Source: Aigarchaeota archaeon
GTDB lineage: Archaea > Thermoproteota > Nitrososphaeria_A > Caldarchaeales > Wolframiiraptoraceae
DNA length: 33,231 nt
Reading direction: 5' to 3'
NCBI GenBank assembly: GCA_025058515.1
Contig: JANXDW010000041.1
Span: forward strand, 1 to 33,231
Shown here piece by piece: positions 8,814 to 17,798 of this stretch. How positions within the stretch are numbered: position 1 is the first letter of the stretch; every line of letters begins with the position of its first letter. Below the pieces are notes generated by a model. That model worked only from the letters and a program-made list of their open reading frames with translations. It was not told the DNA's origin and ran no database searches. A program made the translations under genes and the position numbers.

Positions 8814-10556
8814 ATGAGTAAAATAGATTTATTTACTTTAGAGATTATTAAGAATGGTCTAATTACTGCGAATGAGGAAATGTTCTATGCTTTTGGTAGA
8901 ACTGCTAAGAGCCCAGTAATATACGAAGTACTAGACTATGCGGTAGGGATCACAGACTCGAAAGGTGAGCTAGTTGCTCAAGCACCTGGTGTACCAGGAT
9001 TCTCAGGAGTATTAGACTTCGTTGCAAAGGAAGTAGTTGAAAAATGGGATGGAGAAATATCTCCAGGAGACGTCTATGTTTTAAATGTACCATACAAATC
9101 TGGGACTCATTTAAACGATGTTACCTTAGCGATGCCTGTCTTCTATAAGGATGAACTGCTTTCATTGATCTTGAATAAAGGTCATTGGAGTGAAGTTGGC
9201 GGAATGCATTTTGGAAGCTGGACATCAGATTCTACAGAAGTCTATCAAGAAGGTATGCAACTACCTTGTGTAAGACTGTATCGTGATGGAAAGCCGAATA
9301 AAGATGTTATAGATATAATTTTAGAAAACTCTAGACTTCCTGAACATACTCTAGGCGACATGGAGGCTCAAGTTGCATCTATGAAAGTTGCTTCAAAGAG
9401 AATAGAAAACTTAATAGAAAAATATGGTATTGAGATGGTCAAGTACTCTATGCAGAAGATAATTGATGATGGGTATAAGCTTGCTTTAATAAATCTTCAG
9501 AAATTGCCGAAAGGAGATTTTGAAGCTGAAGACTATATAGATGATGATGGATTAACAGATGAGCCAGTATATGTAAGGGTTAAAGTTACAATTAAGGATG
9601 ATGAATTTATTGCAGATTTTACTGGGAGCGGTAAGGCGAAAGGATCTATTGCATCTCCTTTCCCTGCTACAGTCTCTGGAGTCAGAGAAACATATATGGC
9701 TGTAACCGATCCTCATGCACATCTGAATGGAGGATACTTCAGACCTCTAAAAGTTATAGCTCCTATCGGATGCGTATTCTATCCTGTGAAGCCGATGCCT
9801 ACATCAACTTTCTGGGAAGCGATGTCTTATACTACCGACCTTGTATGGAAAGCTCTAGCACCCCATACACCTGAAAAATTGACAGCAGGTCACTTCCTTT
9901 CAATACTTGCAACAATACTCGGAGGTGTTGATGAAAGAACAGGCGAGCCCTTCGCTATTGTAGAACCTCAAGCAGGTGGATGGGGTGCAGGATACGATAT
10001 GGATGGAGAGAGCGGTTTAGTAGCATGCGGCGATGGAGAAACCTATATAGCCTCTAATGAAGTTTACGAAAAGCGTATGCCTATACTTGTAGATAGATAT
10101 TGTCTAAATATTGAAAGCGGCACAGGTCATGGAAAATTTAGAGGAGGGTTCGGCGTCATTAAAGATTATAGAGTACTCTGTAATGAAGCCTACTTTACTG
10201 TATCAATAGGTAGGAACAAGTTCCCACCATGGGGGGTTGCTGGTGGAACTAATGGAACACCTAACTACTGTGTAATCTATAAACAAGGTGAAGAACCAAA
10301 GATAGTGAGGAAGGTTGCTGCTGTAAAGTTGAAGAGAGGAGATGTGGTAAGTTTAAGATCTGGAGGCGGAGGAGGATGGGGAGATCCTCTTGAAAGAGAC
10401 CCTGAATTGGTAAAGATGGATGTAAAGAATGAGTACATCAATATAGACACTGCTAGAGATGTCTATGGAGTTGTACTAGATCCTAAAACCCTTGAGATAA
10501 ATTGGCAGGAAACTAAGAAACTTAGAGAAACTTTGAGAAAGAAGACTAAATCCTAG
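8814..10556 (+). CDS. hyuB: Hydantoinase/5-oxoprolinase family, subunit B
   Basis: Partner of HyuA in ATP-driven hydrolysis of a cyclic amide. The protein is about 580 residues, within the range of HyuB/oxoprolinase B. Family signatures run in order: IIKNGLITANEEM at the start, then GELVAQAPGVPGFSG, GDVYVLNVPYKSGTHLNDV, the DFTGSGKAKGSIASPF motif, GTGHGKFRGGFG, and a Gly-rich end LRSGGGGGWGDPLERDPE. The strong GGAGGT before ATG 8814 decides the start. The gene ends 45 bases before the convergent argH stop, with a T-rich stretch between. The pairing with a racemase and a peptide-type importer on the opposite strand points to a complete uptake and ring-opening locus. The precise substrate is unknown. 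Confidence 0.92.
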   Translation: MSKIDLFTLEIIKNGLITANEEMFYAFGRTAKSPVIYEVLDYAVGITDSKGELVAQAPGVPGFSGVLDFVAKEVVEKWDGEISPGDVYVLNVPYKSGTHLNDVTLAMPVFYKDELLSLILNKGHWSEVGGMHFGSWTSDSTEVYQEGMQLPCVRLYRDGKPNKDVIDIILENSRLPEHTLGDMEAQVASMKVASKRIENLIEKYGIEMVKYSMQKIIDDGYKLALINLQKLPKGDFEAEDYIDDDGLTDEPVYVRVKVTIKDDEFIADFTGSGKAKGSIASPFPATVSGVRETYMAVTDPHAHLNGGYFRPLKVIAPIGCVFYPVKPMPTSTFWEAMSYTTDLVWKALAPHTPEKLTAGHFLSILATILGGVDERTGEPFAIVEPQAGGWGAGYDMDGESGLVACGDGETYIASNEVYEKRMPILVDRYCLNIESGTGHGKFRGGFGVIKDYRVLCNEAYFTVSIGRNKFPPWGVAGGTNGTPNYCVIYKQGEEPKIVRKVAAVKLKRGDVVSLRSGGGGGWGDPLERDPELVKMDVKNEYINIDTARDVYGVVLDPKTLEINWQETKKLRETLRKKTKS

Positions 10557-10577
10557 ATTCTTAAAATCTAATCTCTC

Positions 10578-10592
10578 TTCTTTACATTTTTT
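10578..10592 (+). terminator. T-rich terminator after hyuB
   Basis: A pyrimidine-rich stretch ending in six T (10587-10592) lies 20-35 bases after the hyuB stop. Archaeal RNA polymerase terminates on such T tracts. No strong hairpin is visible. Confidence 0.45.
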
Positions 10593-10601
10593 CCTAGTCT
10601 A

Positions 10602-12038
10602 TTATATCATCATTGATAATTTAAACAGTTTATCGAGTCTTTCAAGAGTATCATTACACCATTCTCTTAATGCTTCAGCTCTCCTAATATCTACTTCAAC
10701 CATCTTCTTTACTTCTTCTGGATTAGAAGAGCCTACTGTTTTATACGAGGAAACTATTGTGTAAGGGTCAAACCAGCTTATAAATCTCTGATATTCAATA
10801 TTATTTACATCATATCTTCTAGCTACTTCTTTAAAGGTTTCTTCATTGAGCATGTTCTTCTCAAGGAGTATAGATAGCTCTCCACATAGTTGGTGTGCTT
10901 TTCTAAATGTTATTCCCGTTTCTTGGGTAAGCTTCTCCGCTATCTCAGTTAGTAGGATAATGCCTTTACATTTCTCGGTAGCTCTATCTTTATTAACCTG
11001 TATCTTCTCTATCATCTGAGAAAGTATTCTCGATGTATTTTTAATTTCATTAAATGCTTTCCATAATGTAGGAGTTACTTGTTGATAATCGAGGTTGTAT
11101 CCACTTGGTTGTCTAGACATTATAGACGCTGCCTTAACAACTTCTCCTAAGATCTCCGCCATCTTCGTTCTAGCGATCTCAGCTACTACTGGATTCTTCT
11201 TCTGAGGCATAATACTACTTGTAGAAGTATACTCATCTGGAATCTCTATGAGGTTGAATTCTTCAGTAGAATATAGGATCAGCTCTTCGGCTAAACATGA
11301 GTAAATTAATGCAGAATTTAGTAGATGTGTTAAGAGAGTGATTATGTAGTCTCTAGATGTAGTAGCATCTAGAGCATTTTCTAGCAAGTCTTCAAATCCA
11401 AGGAGTTGTGCTTCTCTCAACCTATCTATTTCTGTTGATGACCCTGTGGCTGCACCAGCTCCAAGAGGGGATAGATTTACTCTAGAGTAGAGGTTGATGA
11501 TATTTGAAAGATTTCTTAAGATCTTGCTTGCATAGGAGTGTAAGATGAATCCGAATGTTGCGGGTACAGCTCTCTGTAAATGTGTGTAGATGGGGAAGAG
11601 GGTATAAGCGTGTTCTCTAGCTTTCTCCAATAATATCTTTACGAGGTCTAGCTCAGATAAAGCTGTCTCCAATAAATGTTCTCTTGCTCTTACTCTAATA
11701 GCAGTGGCCACGGCGTCGTTTCTACTCTTACCATAAGATAACATTCCTGCAGCATACTCAGATGAAGATGCAATAGCTTGCTCTATATAGACATGGATAT
11801 CCTCGAGTCTTGGATCAAGTTCTTTCGGAGGGTTTTCAATAATCTCTTTCAAGGTCTTTAGAGATTTCTCAAAATCCTCTCTAGAGATAAGATGTTTTTC
11901 ATAGAGTATTCTTAAGTGGACTGAATTAACCCATACAGTAGCTTTCAAGATCTCGTAATCATGAGATAGGGAAGAGGTAAACTCTGCGGCTTCAGGGGTC
12001 ATCTCTTTCTTGAGTCTCGCACTTCTAAAGATGCTCAA
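10602..12038 (-). CDS. argH: Argininosuccinate lyase
   Basis: Cleaves argininosuccinate to arginine and fumarate in the last step of arginine synthesis. The protein of 478 residues belongs to the fumarase/aspartase superfamily. It shows KSRNDAVAT (residues 104-112), YTHLQRAVPATFG (from 151) with the active-site His153, and the superfamily signature SSIMPQKKNP (274-283) carrying the mobile-loop catalytic Ser. The N-terminal region reads FRSARL where many homologues have a GGRF or GRL sequence, a mild divergence. The start is a TTG at 12038 with no strong ribosome site. The gene lies 83 bases after argG on the same strand, so argG-argH is probably one operon. Confidence 0.95.
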   Translation of the reverse strand: MSIFRSARLKKEMTPEAAEFTSSLSHDYEILKATVWVNSVHLRILYEKHLISREDFEKSLKTLKEIIENPPKELDPRLEDIHVYIEQAIASSSEYAAGMLSYGKSRNDAVATAIRVRAREHLLETALSELDLVKILLEKAREHAYTLFPIYTHLQRAVPATFGFILHSYASKILRNLSNIINLYSRVNLSPLGAGAATGSSTEIDRLREAQLLGFEDLLENALDATTSRDYIITLLTHLLNSALIYSCLAEELILYSTEEFNLIEIPDEYTSTSSIMPQKKNPVVAEIARTKMAEILGEVVKAASIMSRQPSGYNLDYQQVTPTLWKAFNEIKNTSRILSQMIEKIQVNKDRATEKCKGIILLTEIAEKLTQETGITFRKAHQLCGELSILLEKNMLNEETFKEVARRYDVNNIEYQRFISWFDPYTIVSSYKTVGSSNPEEVKKMVEVDIRRAEALREWCNDTLERLDKLFKLSMMI

Positions 12039-12121
12039 ACACTCTACGCCTATGGTTAAGTTAGAGTTGAGCTATGTTTAAACATTTCTATATTTTAGAA
12101 GATTTGAGAAATATGCTCGTT

Positions 12122-13306
12122 TTACAATTTATGTCTTTTATGCCAAAGATGTGTTTCTAGACCCCATAGTCTTGAGAAGGCTTCTCCATCTTTTTGATGG
12201 AATACACTCTTAGAGCTGTACGTAATTAATTCAGGATGATATAGTGGTTTTTCAGCTCTTCTTCCAACTATCCGTGCAGTCCCTCTGTATATCTTTAATC
12301 TAACCTCTCCGGAGACTTCTTTCTGTGTCTCATCTATAAAAGCATCTAAAGCTTTTCTAAATGGGTCTAACCATAACCCTGAGTAAACAAGGTCAGCCCA
12401 CTTCTTCTCAATAATCGATTTAAACTCTAGGAGTCTTCTCCCGAGAACCATTTTTTCAAGGTCTATGTGAGCTTGGATTATTAACTGAGCTGCGGGAACT
12501 TCGTATATTTCTCTTGATTTTAACCCTATAACTCTATCTTCAATATGGTCTACATAGCCAACGCCGTACAGTCCACCTATAATATTCAACTCCATTATCA
12601 TTCTTTCTAGAGGCATCTTTACACCATCTAAACTTACTGGGACTCCTCCTCTAAAGCCTATGGTAAGTTCTCTAGGATTGTTAGGCGTCTCTTCAAGAGG
12701 TTTCAAGTATTTGAATGCTTCTATCGGTGGCTCGATCCAAGGGTCTTCAAGTTCTCCAGCCTCGATACTTCTACCCCATAAATTCTCATCTATACTGAAT
12801 CTACTCTTTTTAGGATTTATTGGTAGACCTTTCTTCAAAGCATACTCTATCTCTTCATCTCTACTCATATTCCATTCTCTTACTGGAGCGATGATCTTCA
12901 AGTCTGGAGCAACTGAGGAGAAGGTTATATCGAATCTTAATTGGTCATTACCTTTACCTGTACATCCATGTGCAACTGCATCACATCCTTCTTTAAGAGC
13001 TATCTCTGCAACTTCTTTAGCTATTAGAGGTCTACTTAATGCAGAAGAGAGAGGGTAGACGCCTTCATATAATCCATTAGCTTTGATGCATCTAGCTACG
13101 TATTCTTCAGCGAAAATCTTCTTTGCATCTATGAAGTAGTGTTTTATAGCACCACTCTTTAAAGCTCTTTCTTCTATCTCTTCAAAATCTTCTTCTTGTC
13201 CTACATCTACAGTGACTGTGATAACTTCTCCATTATATTTCTCTTGTAGCCATCTTATCGAGACCGTGGTATCTAGTCCACCGCTATAAGCTAGGGCCAC
13301 TTTCAT
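12122..13306 (-). CDS. argG: Argininosuccinate synthase
   Basis: Joins citrulline and aspartate with ATP to form argininosuccinate, the step before ArgH. The 394-residue protein starts directly with the PP-loop ATP-binding motif AYSGGLDTT (residues 6-14) and contains CTGKGNDQLRFD, the citrulline/aspartate-binding region, and SIDENLWGRSIEAGELEDP, all typical of the family. A TATA-like TTTTATTA on the minus strand (13329-13336) is about 26 bases from the ATG, so the argG-argH transcript is probably leaderless. Confidence 0.97.
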   Translation of the reverse strand: MKVALAYSGGLDTTVSIRWLQEKYNGEVITVTVDVGQEEDFEEIEERALKSGAIKHYFIDAKKIFAEEYVARCIKANGLYEGVYPLSSALSRPLIAKEVAEIALKEGCDAVAHGCTGKGNDQLRFDITFSSVAPDLKIIAPVREWNMSRDEEIEYALKKGLPINPKKSRFSIDENLWGRSIEAGELEDPWIEPPIEAFKYLKPLEETPNNPRELTIGFRGGVPVSLDGVKMPLERMIMELNIIGGLYGVGYVDHIEDRVIGLKSREIYEVPAAQLIIQAHIDLEKMVLGRRLLEFKSIIEKKWADLVYSGLWLDPFRKALDAFIDETQKEVSGEVRLKIYRGTARIVGRRAEKPLYHPELITYSSKSVFHQKDGEAFSRLWGLETHLWHKRHKL

Positions 13307-13328
13307 ACCTAATTTGACTTAAAAACCA

Positions 13329-13336
13329 TAATAAAA
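13329..13336 (-). promoter_or_regulatory. TATA box of argG
   Basis: TTTTATTA on the minus strand, its centre about 26 bases from the argG ATG. No Shine-Dalgarno sits between the two, consistent with a leaderless transcript. Confidence 0.5.
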
Positions 13337-13405
13337 GAATTACTTCATAAACTAATGAAATTTTAAAGAATTTTAAACGATATTATATAAACTATTGAAA
13401 AAGTC

Positions 13406-14995
13406 TTAACCTTCTCCAGTGACAGTGTACTTTTCTTCTATCTCTTTTAAGATCTTTTCATGTGTTTCTTTTAAGAGTTCTTTATCTATTCCTAGACGGT
13501 TGAGTAGGTTAGAGATATCTGGAGGTTTCTTATCAGCTAACTCTCCTGAGCATTTAGCGATAATCGGTAGATATTTTGCATAGATATTTAGTCTCTTTAC
13601 AGCAGTCTGCTTCTTCTCTATTTTCGAGAGGTATAATCTAAGTTGTCTAGCTGTTTCTCTTATAGCTATTACTAGTTCTCTCTCTATCTCAGGTCTATCT
13701 GCTACAGCTTCCTTACCTACACTCTTATAAGGAATCTTAGGAGAACATATGTGTGTAATAAGAGCAATAGGAGCTACCTTTGGTATCTTATAGTTTGACC
13801 AGTCTATCCTCTCAGTTACAACCTTCCATACAACATCTGCTCTCTCATCATAGAGTAGTGGTATCTTATTTGCAAATCTATATAGTTGGATGCTCTCTGA
13901 AGGTGGGATCTCTCCTCCATATGCTAGACCTACCTCTACGACGAATGGGTATCCAGAGTACGAAGATGGAGGACGTTGAACAACATATACGAAATCTGGC
14001 TTAAACATATTCTCTATACCGATTCTTAGAAGCTCTTCACCTATCGGGCTTACACTAGAAGGATCTGGAGGTCTGAATTTATTGTATCGTTTTATTGCAT
14101 CAACTAATGCTGCTACTTGTTCATGTGAAAGCTTCTTCGGGTCAGTTTCTAGAGGTATTCCAGCTAGTTCAAGGACTTCTCTAGCTGTCTTCTCTCCTAC
14201 TTTCTGGAAATTAGAGACTAGGAAGGATAACATACTCTTCTCCTTACTATTTGATAATAATCTATTCATCGCTTCTACATCTACTCCAACTGGATGTGGT
14301 AGAGATTCTACTGGAGGTTCTGGTACTTTCTCTGTAGCTCTTGGAAAATAGTACATCCGCCCTCTTACATCTATGAATAATAGTGATGTATGAGGGTTGG
14401 CGATAGCTGTATGCTTAAAGTATTCTAGTATCTTTGCTCTACTTCCAGTATAGTCTGCTTCTAGATAGAACTCTACTATAGTCCCTCTCCACTTCTCTTT
14501 ATTCTCAAATACTTCATGCTTAAAGACTTTAGGCTCATTCTTTACAATATCTATCATCAATACGAATTTATGTACTTCTTCACCACCTGTACTAGATATA
14601 ACTGTTGCAGGCTTGTTCGTAGTTATCTGACCGTAAAGTAAGGCCATGGTACCTCCTAATCCAAATGTTCCTCTATTCTGTTTATATCCATACTTACTCC
14701 CAAAGAGGACTGTTGCAAATGCTTTCGGAACATACTCTGGGGCCACGCCTATCCCATTATCTTCTACCTTCAACCTGTAGATCGATGTTTCCTCATTCTC
14801 CGAAGTCCCTTCACTAGTTAGCTCAACAACTATGTTCGGCGGGATCTTACCTATCTCAGCAGCATCTAGTGAATTTTCTACAAGCTCTCTAATACTAGTG
14901 TATAAAGCTCTTGAAGGATTACTAAATCCAGCAATATCTCTATTTCTATAGAAGAAGTCCGCTGGAGATATCTGCTCAAAACTTACTTCAACCAT
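13406..14995 (-). CDS. top6B: Type IIB DNA topoisomerase VI subunit B
   Basis: ATPase subunit of topoisomerase VI, the A2B2 enzyme that relaxes and decatenates DNA in archaea. GHKL-fold motifs are clear: ELVENSLDAAE with the Mg-binding Asn, EDNGIGV, the lid motif RGTFGLGGTM, and GTIVEFYL. These are followed by a helix-two-turn-helix region around REVLELAGIPLETDPKKL and the transducer domain. The length of about 529 residues is typical. The frame opens at GTG 15004, but ATG 14995 has GGGTG six bases upstream and gives the usual MVEVSFEQISPADFF beginning, so it is preferred. The A subunit is not adjacent here, although top6A and top6B are often neighbours in archaea. Confidence 0.96.
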   Translation of the reverse strand: MVEVSFEQISPADFFYRNRDIAGFSNPSRALYTSIRELVENSLDAAEIGKIPPNIVVELTSEGTSENEETSIYRLKVEDNGIGVAPEYVPKAFATVLFGSKYGYKQNRGTFGLGGTMALLYGQITTNKPATVISSTGGEEVHKFVLMIDIVKNEPKVFKHEVFENKEKWRGTIVEFYLEADYTGSRAKILEYFKHTAIANPHTSLLFIDVRGRMYYFPRATEKVPEPPVESLPHPVGVDVEAMNRLLSNSKEKSMLSFLVSNFQKVGEKTAREVLELAGIPLETDPKKLSHEQVAALVDAIKRYNKFRPPDPSSVSPIGEELLRIGIENMFKPDFVYVVQRPPSSYSGYPFVVEVGLAYGGEIPPSESIQLYRFANKIPLLYDERADVVWKVVTERIDWSNYKIPKVAPIALITHICSPKIPYKSVGKEAVADRPEIERELVIAIRETARQLRLYLSKIEKKQTAVKRLNIYAKYLPIIAKCSGELADKKPPDISNLLNRLGIDKELLKETHEKILKEIEEKYTVTGEG

Positions 14996-15219
14996 CTTCA
15001 GCACCCTTTTCTCTACATTATTAGCTGACCCGATATCTTAAAAATTATACTCTACAATATGCAGAGAGTTTATGCTCTTTAATATAGAAGAGATAGTTAT
15101 GGTTTATAGATACGTTTTGAGAACAGTACTAGATTTTTATATCACCCAGTATATGGATCTTTACGTTTAATTCTTCCTAGAGTATTCTTATTATTGGGGA
15201 AGGGAGAGGCAGAAGAAGA

Positions 15220-16674
15220 ATGCCTCTCGATGTAGATCTCCTAAGCCTTGCTAGAAATCTTTTAAACAATCCATTTACTAGAAGCATTCTGAGAAAACTT
15301 GCTGAAGAAGATCTTCACGGTTATCGCTCCAAGCTAGATCATGCTCTAACTTTAATTGCTGGAGAAAGCTCTAAGATTGGCATCTCGCTTGAATGTATAA
15401 TCAACTATAAGCTCTTCAAAGCCCTTTTAACAATTGCATTCAAGCGTATGAAGATCGATGAAGATGAATTTAGAATGGTGTTGAGAGACCCATCTTTTAG
15501 AAGAGGTTTAGAGATAGTATTTAGAAGCTTGATGATCTATGGGGTAACGTTACCTCAAAGGCTTTGCACACCTTTTCTCATAGTCTGGAACTTTACAAAT
15601 GCATGCAACCTAAAATGTAAGCATTGTTACCAAAATGCATCTACACCTCTACCTAACGAATTAAGTCTAGAAGAGAAACTAGATGTCTTAAATCAATTGG
15701 ATGAGATCGGGGTACCATTGATAGCTCTTAGCGGTGGTGAACCAACTATACATCCAGATTTTCTAAAGATTGTTGAAGAAGGCTCTAAGAAAGGGATATT
15801 CATGGCTGTTGCAACAAATGGTATAAGGTTCTCGTGTGAGGATTTTGCAGAGAAGGCTTTGAGGGCTGGATTAAAATATGTAGAGGTTAGCTTGGATTCT
15901 GTAGATCCAGAGATACATGATGAGATAAGAGGTGTTAAAGGAGCGTGGGAAAGAACGATTAAGGGTATCCGGAACTTGGTGAGAATGAATGCATCTGTAG
16001 GGATAGCTATGACTGTTAATAGATTGAATTTTAAAGAAGTTGAAGAGATGGTTAAACTTGGTGAAGAATTAAATGTAAAGAGGGTTATCTTCTTCAATTT
16101 CATACCCACTGGAAGAGGTAAAGAGATAGCTCAACTAGACTTAACCCCACATCAAAGAGAAGAACTTCTGAGAAAAGTGTATGAGATGGCATCTAAATCA
16201 AGGATTCAAATAGCTTCAACTGCTCCACAGCTAGCAAGAGTTTCATGGCAGATGAGCGGAGGAGAAGAGTGCATCCCTACACATTTCACACCATCTAGAA
16301 ACTATTCTCTCAGAGTTCTCGCAGAGTTTATAGGAGGGTGTGGAGCTGGAAGAATCTATGCAGCAATACAACCTGATGGTAAAGTTACACCATGTGTCTT
16401 CCTACCATTAATTATAGGGGACTTAAGAGATAGTAAGTTTCAAGATCTCTGGAATCATAGTCCTCTTCTTAGAACTTTAAGGAATAAAAATCTTTTGAAA
16501 TATCCTTGTGGAGGATGTTCGTATAAGTACATATGTGGTGGATGCAGAGCAAGAGCATATGGATACTTTAATGATTATTTAGCTGGTGATCCCGGATGTT
16601 TAAGAGGATTGCACATTAGTTTAGAGGCAGAACAGAGGATATTTGATATTCAAACGACCTCTAGAATTTCTTAA
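15220..16674 (+). CDS. Radical SAM/SPASM domain protein with an extra N-terminal domain
   Basis: A radical S-adenosylmethionine enzyme of unknown substrate. Residues 1-115 form a mostly helical domain, followed by the 4Fe-4S motif CNLKCKHC (Cys129, 133, 136), the SAM-binding ALSGGEPTIHPDF segment and the TIM-barrel core. A SPASM-type C-terminus has many cysteines (GGCGAG, TPCVFLP, CGGCSYKYICGGCRARAYGY, DPGC) that could bind two auxiliary clusters. The family includes peptide-modifying enzymes and the haem-pathway enzymes AhbC, AhbD and NirJ; I cannot tell which applies. The gene stands alone, divergent from top6B across 215 bases, with a purine-rich GGGAGAGG stretch before its ATG. It ends 18 bases before a convergent unknown gene. 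Confidence 0.88.
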   Translation: MPLDVDLLSLARNLLNNPFTRSILRKLAEEDLHGYRSKLDHALTLIAGESSKIGISLECIINYKLFKALLTIAFKRMKIDEDEFRMVLRDPSFRRGLEIVFRSLMIYGVTLPQRLCTPFLIVWNFTNACNLKCKHCYQNASTPLPNELSLEEKLDVLNQLDEIGVPLIALSGGEPTIHPDFLKIVEEGSKKGIFMAVATNGIRFSCEDFAEKALRAGLKYVEVSLDSVDPEIHDEIRGVKGAWERTIKGIRNLVRMNASVGIAMTVNRLNFKEVEEMVKLGEELNVKRVIFFNFIPTGRGKEIAQLDLTPHQREELLRKVYEMASKSRIQIASTAPQLARVSWQMSGGEECIPTHFTPSRNYSLRVLAEFIGGCGAGRIYAAIQPDGKVTPCVFLPLIIGDLRDSKFQDLWNHSPLLRTLRNKNLLKYPCGGCSYKYICGGCRARAYGYFNDYLAGDPGCLRGLHISLEAEQRIFDIQTTSRIS

Positions 16675-16692
16675 CAATATTTAATCTATCAA

Positions 16693-17232
16693 TTACTTCT
16701 TCTTCTGTGATTCTTTATCTCTTGTAGATGGATGATCGCCGGATTCCATTCTCTCGATCTCATCTAGTAATCCATCTTTAGCAAGAGAGATTATTAGCTC
16801 ATCATATGTTGCATCTATTATTCTTACGCATGATTCTGGAACTGAGAGATTTATCGGTATTCTATGTTTCCAGTAGTATCCATTGCTTACATTCAATCTA
16901 GTAAATATTCCTACTAATGAAGAAGCTAGATCATAGTTGAGTATGTTTAGTATGTATTCAACGAAACAGTTTTTGTAAGCTTTCTCGTATACATCTCCGT
17001 AGAAAGTATTAAAGAATAAGTATAGTGGATAGTCTTTTTTGTAAGTTTCCCAACTTGTGAAACGGCTGAATAATGGTTTCCAACCATCATCTCTTAGATA
17101 CATATCTTCTAGAGATATTGGTCTCTTCCAATAACTAACTAGATATCCTCGTTCTTCTAGCTGAGGGATAATGAAGCCTCTAATTATACCCTGTCTCATC
17201 AATTCTAACTTTTCCCTATCGCTAAGACTCAT
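16693..17232 (-). CDS. Unrecognised 179-residue soluble protein
   Basis: I do not recognise this family. The protein has no signal peptide, membrane helix or obvious catalytic motif. It is rich in aromatic residues (SYWKRPI, PLYLFFNTFYGDVYEKAY, SNGYYWKHRI), has a two-Cys pattern that is not a metal site (NCFVEY, ESCVRI), and ends in a charged tail ESQKKK. The N-terminus MSLSDREKLELMRQGIIRGF is amphipathic. It is convergent with the radical SAM gene (18-base gap), so they are not co-transcribed. Codon use matches neighbours, which supports a real gene. A cytosolic accessory or DNA-associated role is possible but unsupported. Confidence 0.7.
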   Translation of the reverse strand: MSLSDREKLELMRQGIIRGFIIPQLEERGYLVSYWKRPISLEDMYLRDDGWKPLFSRFTSWETYKKDYPLYLFFNTFYGDVYEKAYKNCFVEYILNILNYDLASSLVGIFTRLNVSNGYYWKHRIPINLSVPESCVRIIDATYDELIISLAKDGLLDEIERMESGDHPSTRDKESQKKK

Positions 17233-17366
17233 TATAGACCACTACTCAAAGTCCTTGCACTAACATTAACTGCTAAAAGATCGATAAATAACGAATTTTA
17301 AGTTTTCTCTTATATTTCACCTAAGCTTTAAATGGTGATACCGAATTATTATGGAATGGTCTGGTT

Positions 17367-17798
17367 TTAAACGATTAAGGTAGATTGATTAAATGATTTA
17401 GCGTTTTTGTATGCTGGGATAATCGATGAGAGTCCTAAGATGTGGGATATTGTACAGTATATGCAAATACTCTCGATAAGAAACAATTCTACTATAGTTA
17501 AGAATATTACAGATGGGATGCTTATAAGAGACCAGCTTAGAAGTAGTAAAGATGTAGTCTTACCTCGTTTATACATCGATGTAAGAGTAAGTGCTAAAAG
17601 TATTATAAACCACATCATTCCAAGTATGGCGAGCGAGATACCGAAGAATTTTGAGTAAGGACTTAACAAGACTTTTTCACATACTTCAAATCCTATAGGA
17701 CATGATGGTTGACTAGAGAGAAACTCTAAGTATGAAGATATTCCAATACCTAGTAGAGAGATTGCTATTAATATGTAGCTCCACATTTTACTCTTCAT
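17367..17798 (-). CDS. Vitamin K epoxide reductase (VKOR) family membrane protein
   Basis: A quinone-linked membrane oxidase that generates disulfides and passes them to a thioredoxin-like partner. In 143 residues it has four membrane helices. The outer-loop cysteine pair is at Cys33 and Cys40 with the conserved Ser and FGI sequence after it (VLLSPYSKFFGISLAILG), and the catalytic pair is CIYC (Cys112-Cys115) at the start of the last helix. Its ATG overlaps the stop of the thioredoxin-like gene by four bases (ATGA), so the two are translationally coupled, as expected for an enzyme and its redox partner. The length is short but complete for the VKOR core. Confidence 0.9.
   Translation of the reverse strand: MKSKMWSYILIAISLLGIGISSYLEFLSSQPSCPIGFEVCEKVLLSPYSKFFGISLAILGMMWFIILLALTLTSMYKRGKTTSLLLLSWSLISIPSVIFLTIVELFLIESICIYCTISHILGLSSIIPAYKNAKSFNQSTLIV

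Noticed and set aside
12660-13058. 132-codon plus-strand open frame opposite argG
   Set aside because: Antisense shadow of a full-length, well conserved argG. The translation is low in charged residues and has no family features.
15693-16109. 138-codon minus-strand frame inside the radical SAM gene
   Set aside because: Lies entirely opposite the SAM-binding core. The Ser/Thr/Leu-rich translation is typical of an antisense shadow.
17407-17658. 83-codon plus-strand frame opposite VKOR
   Set aside because: VKOR has its four helices and catalytic cysteines and is coupled to the thioredoxin gene. The antisense frame has no support.
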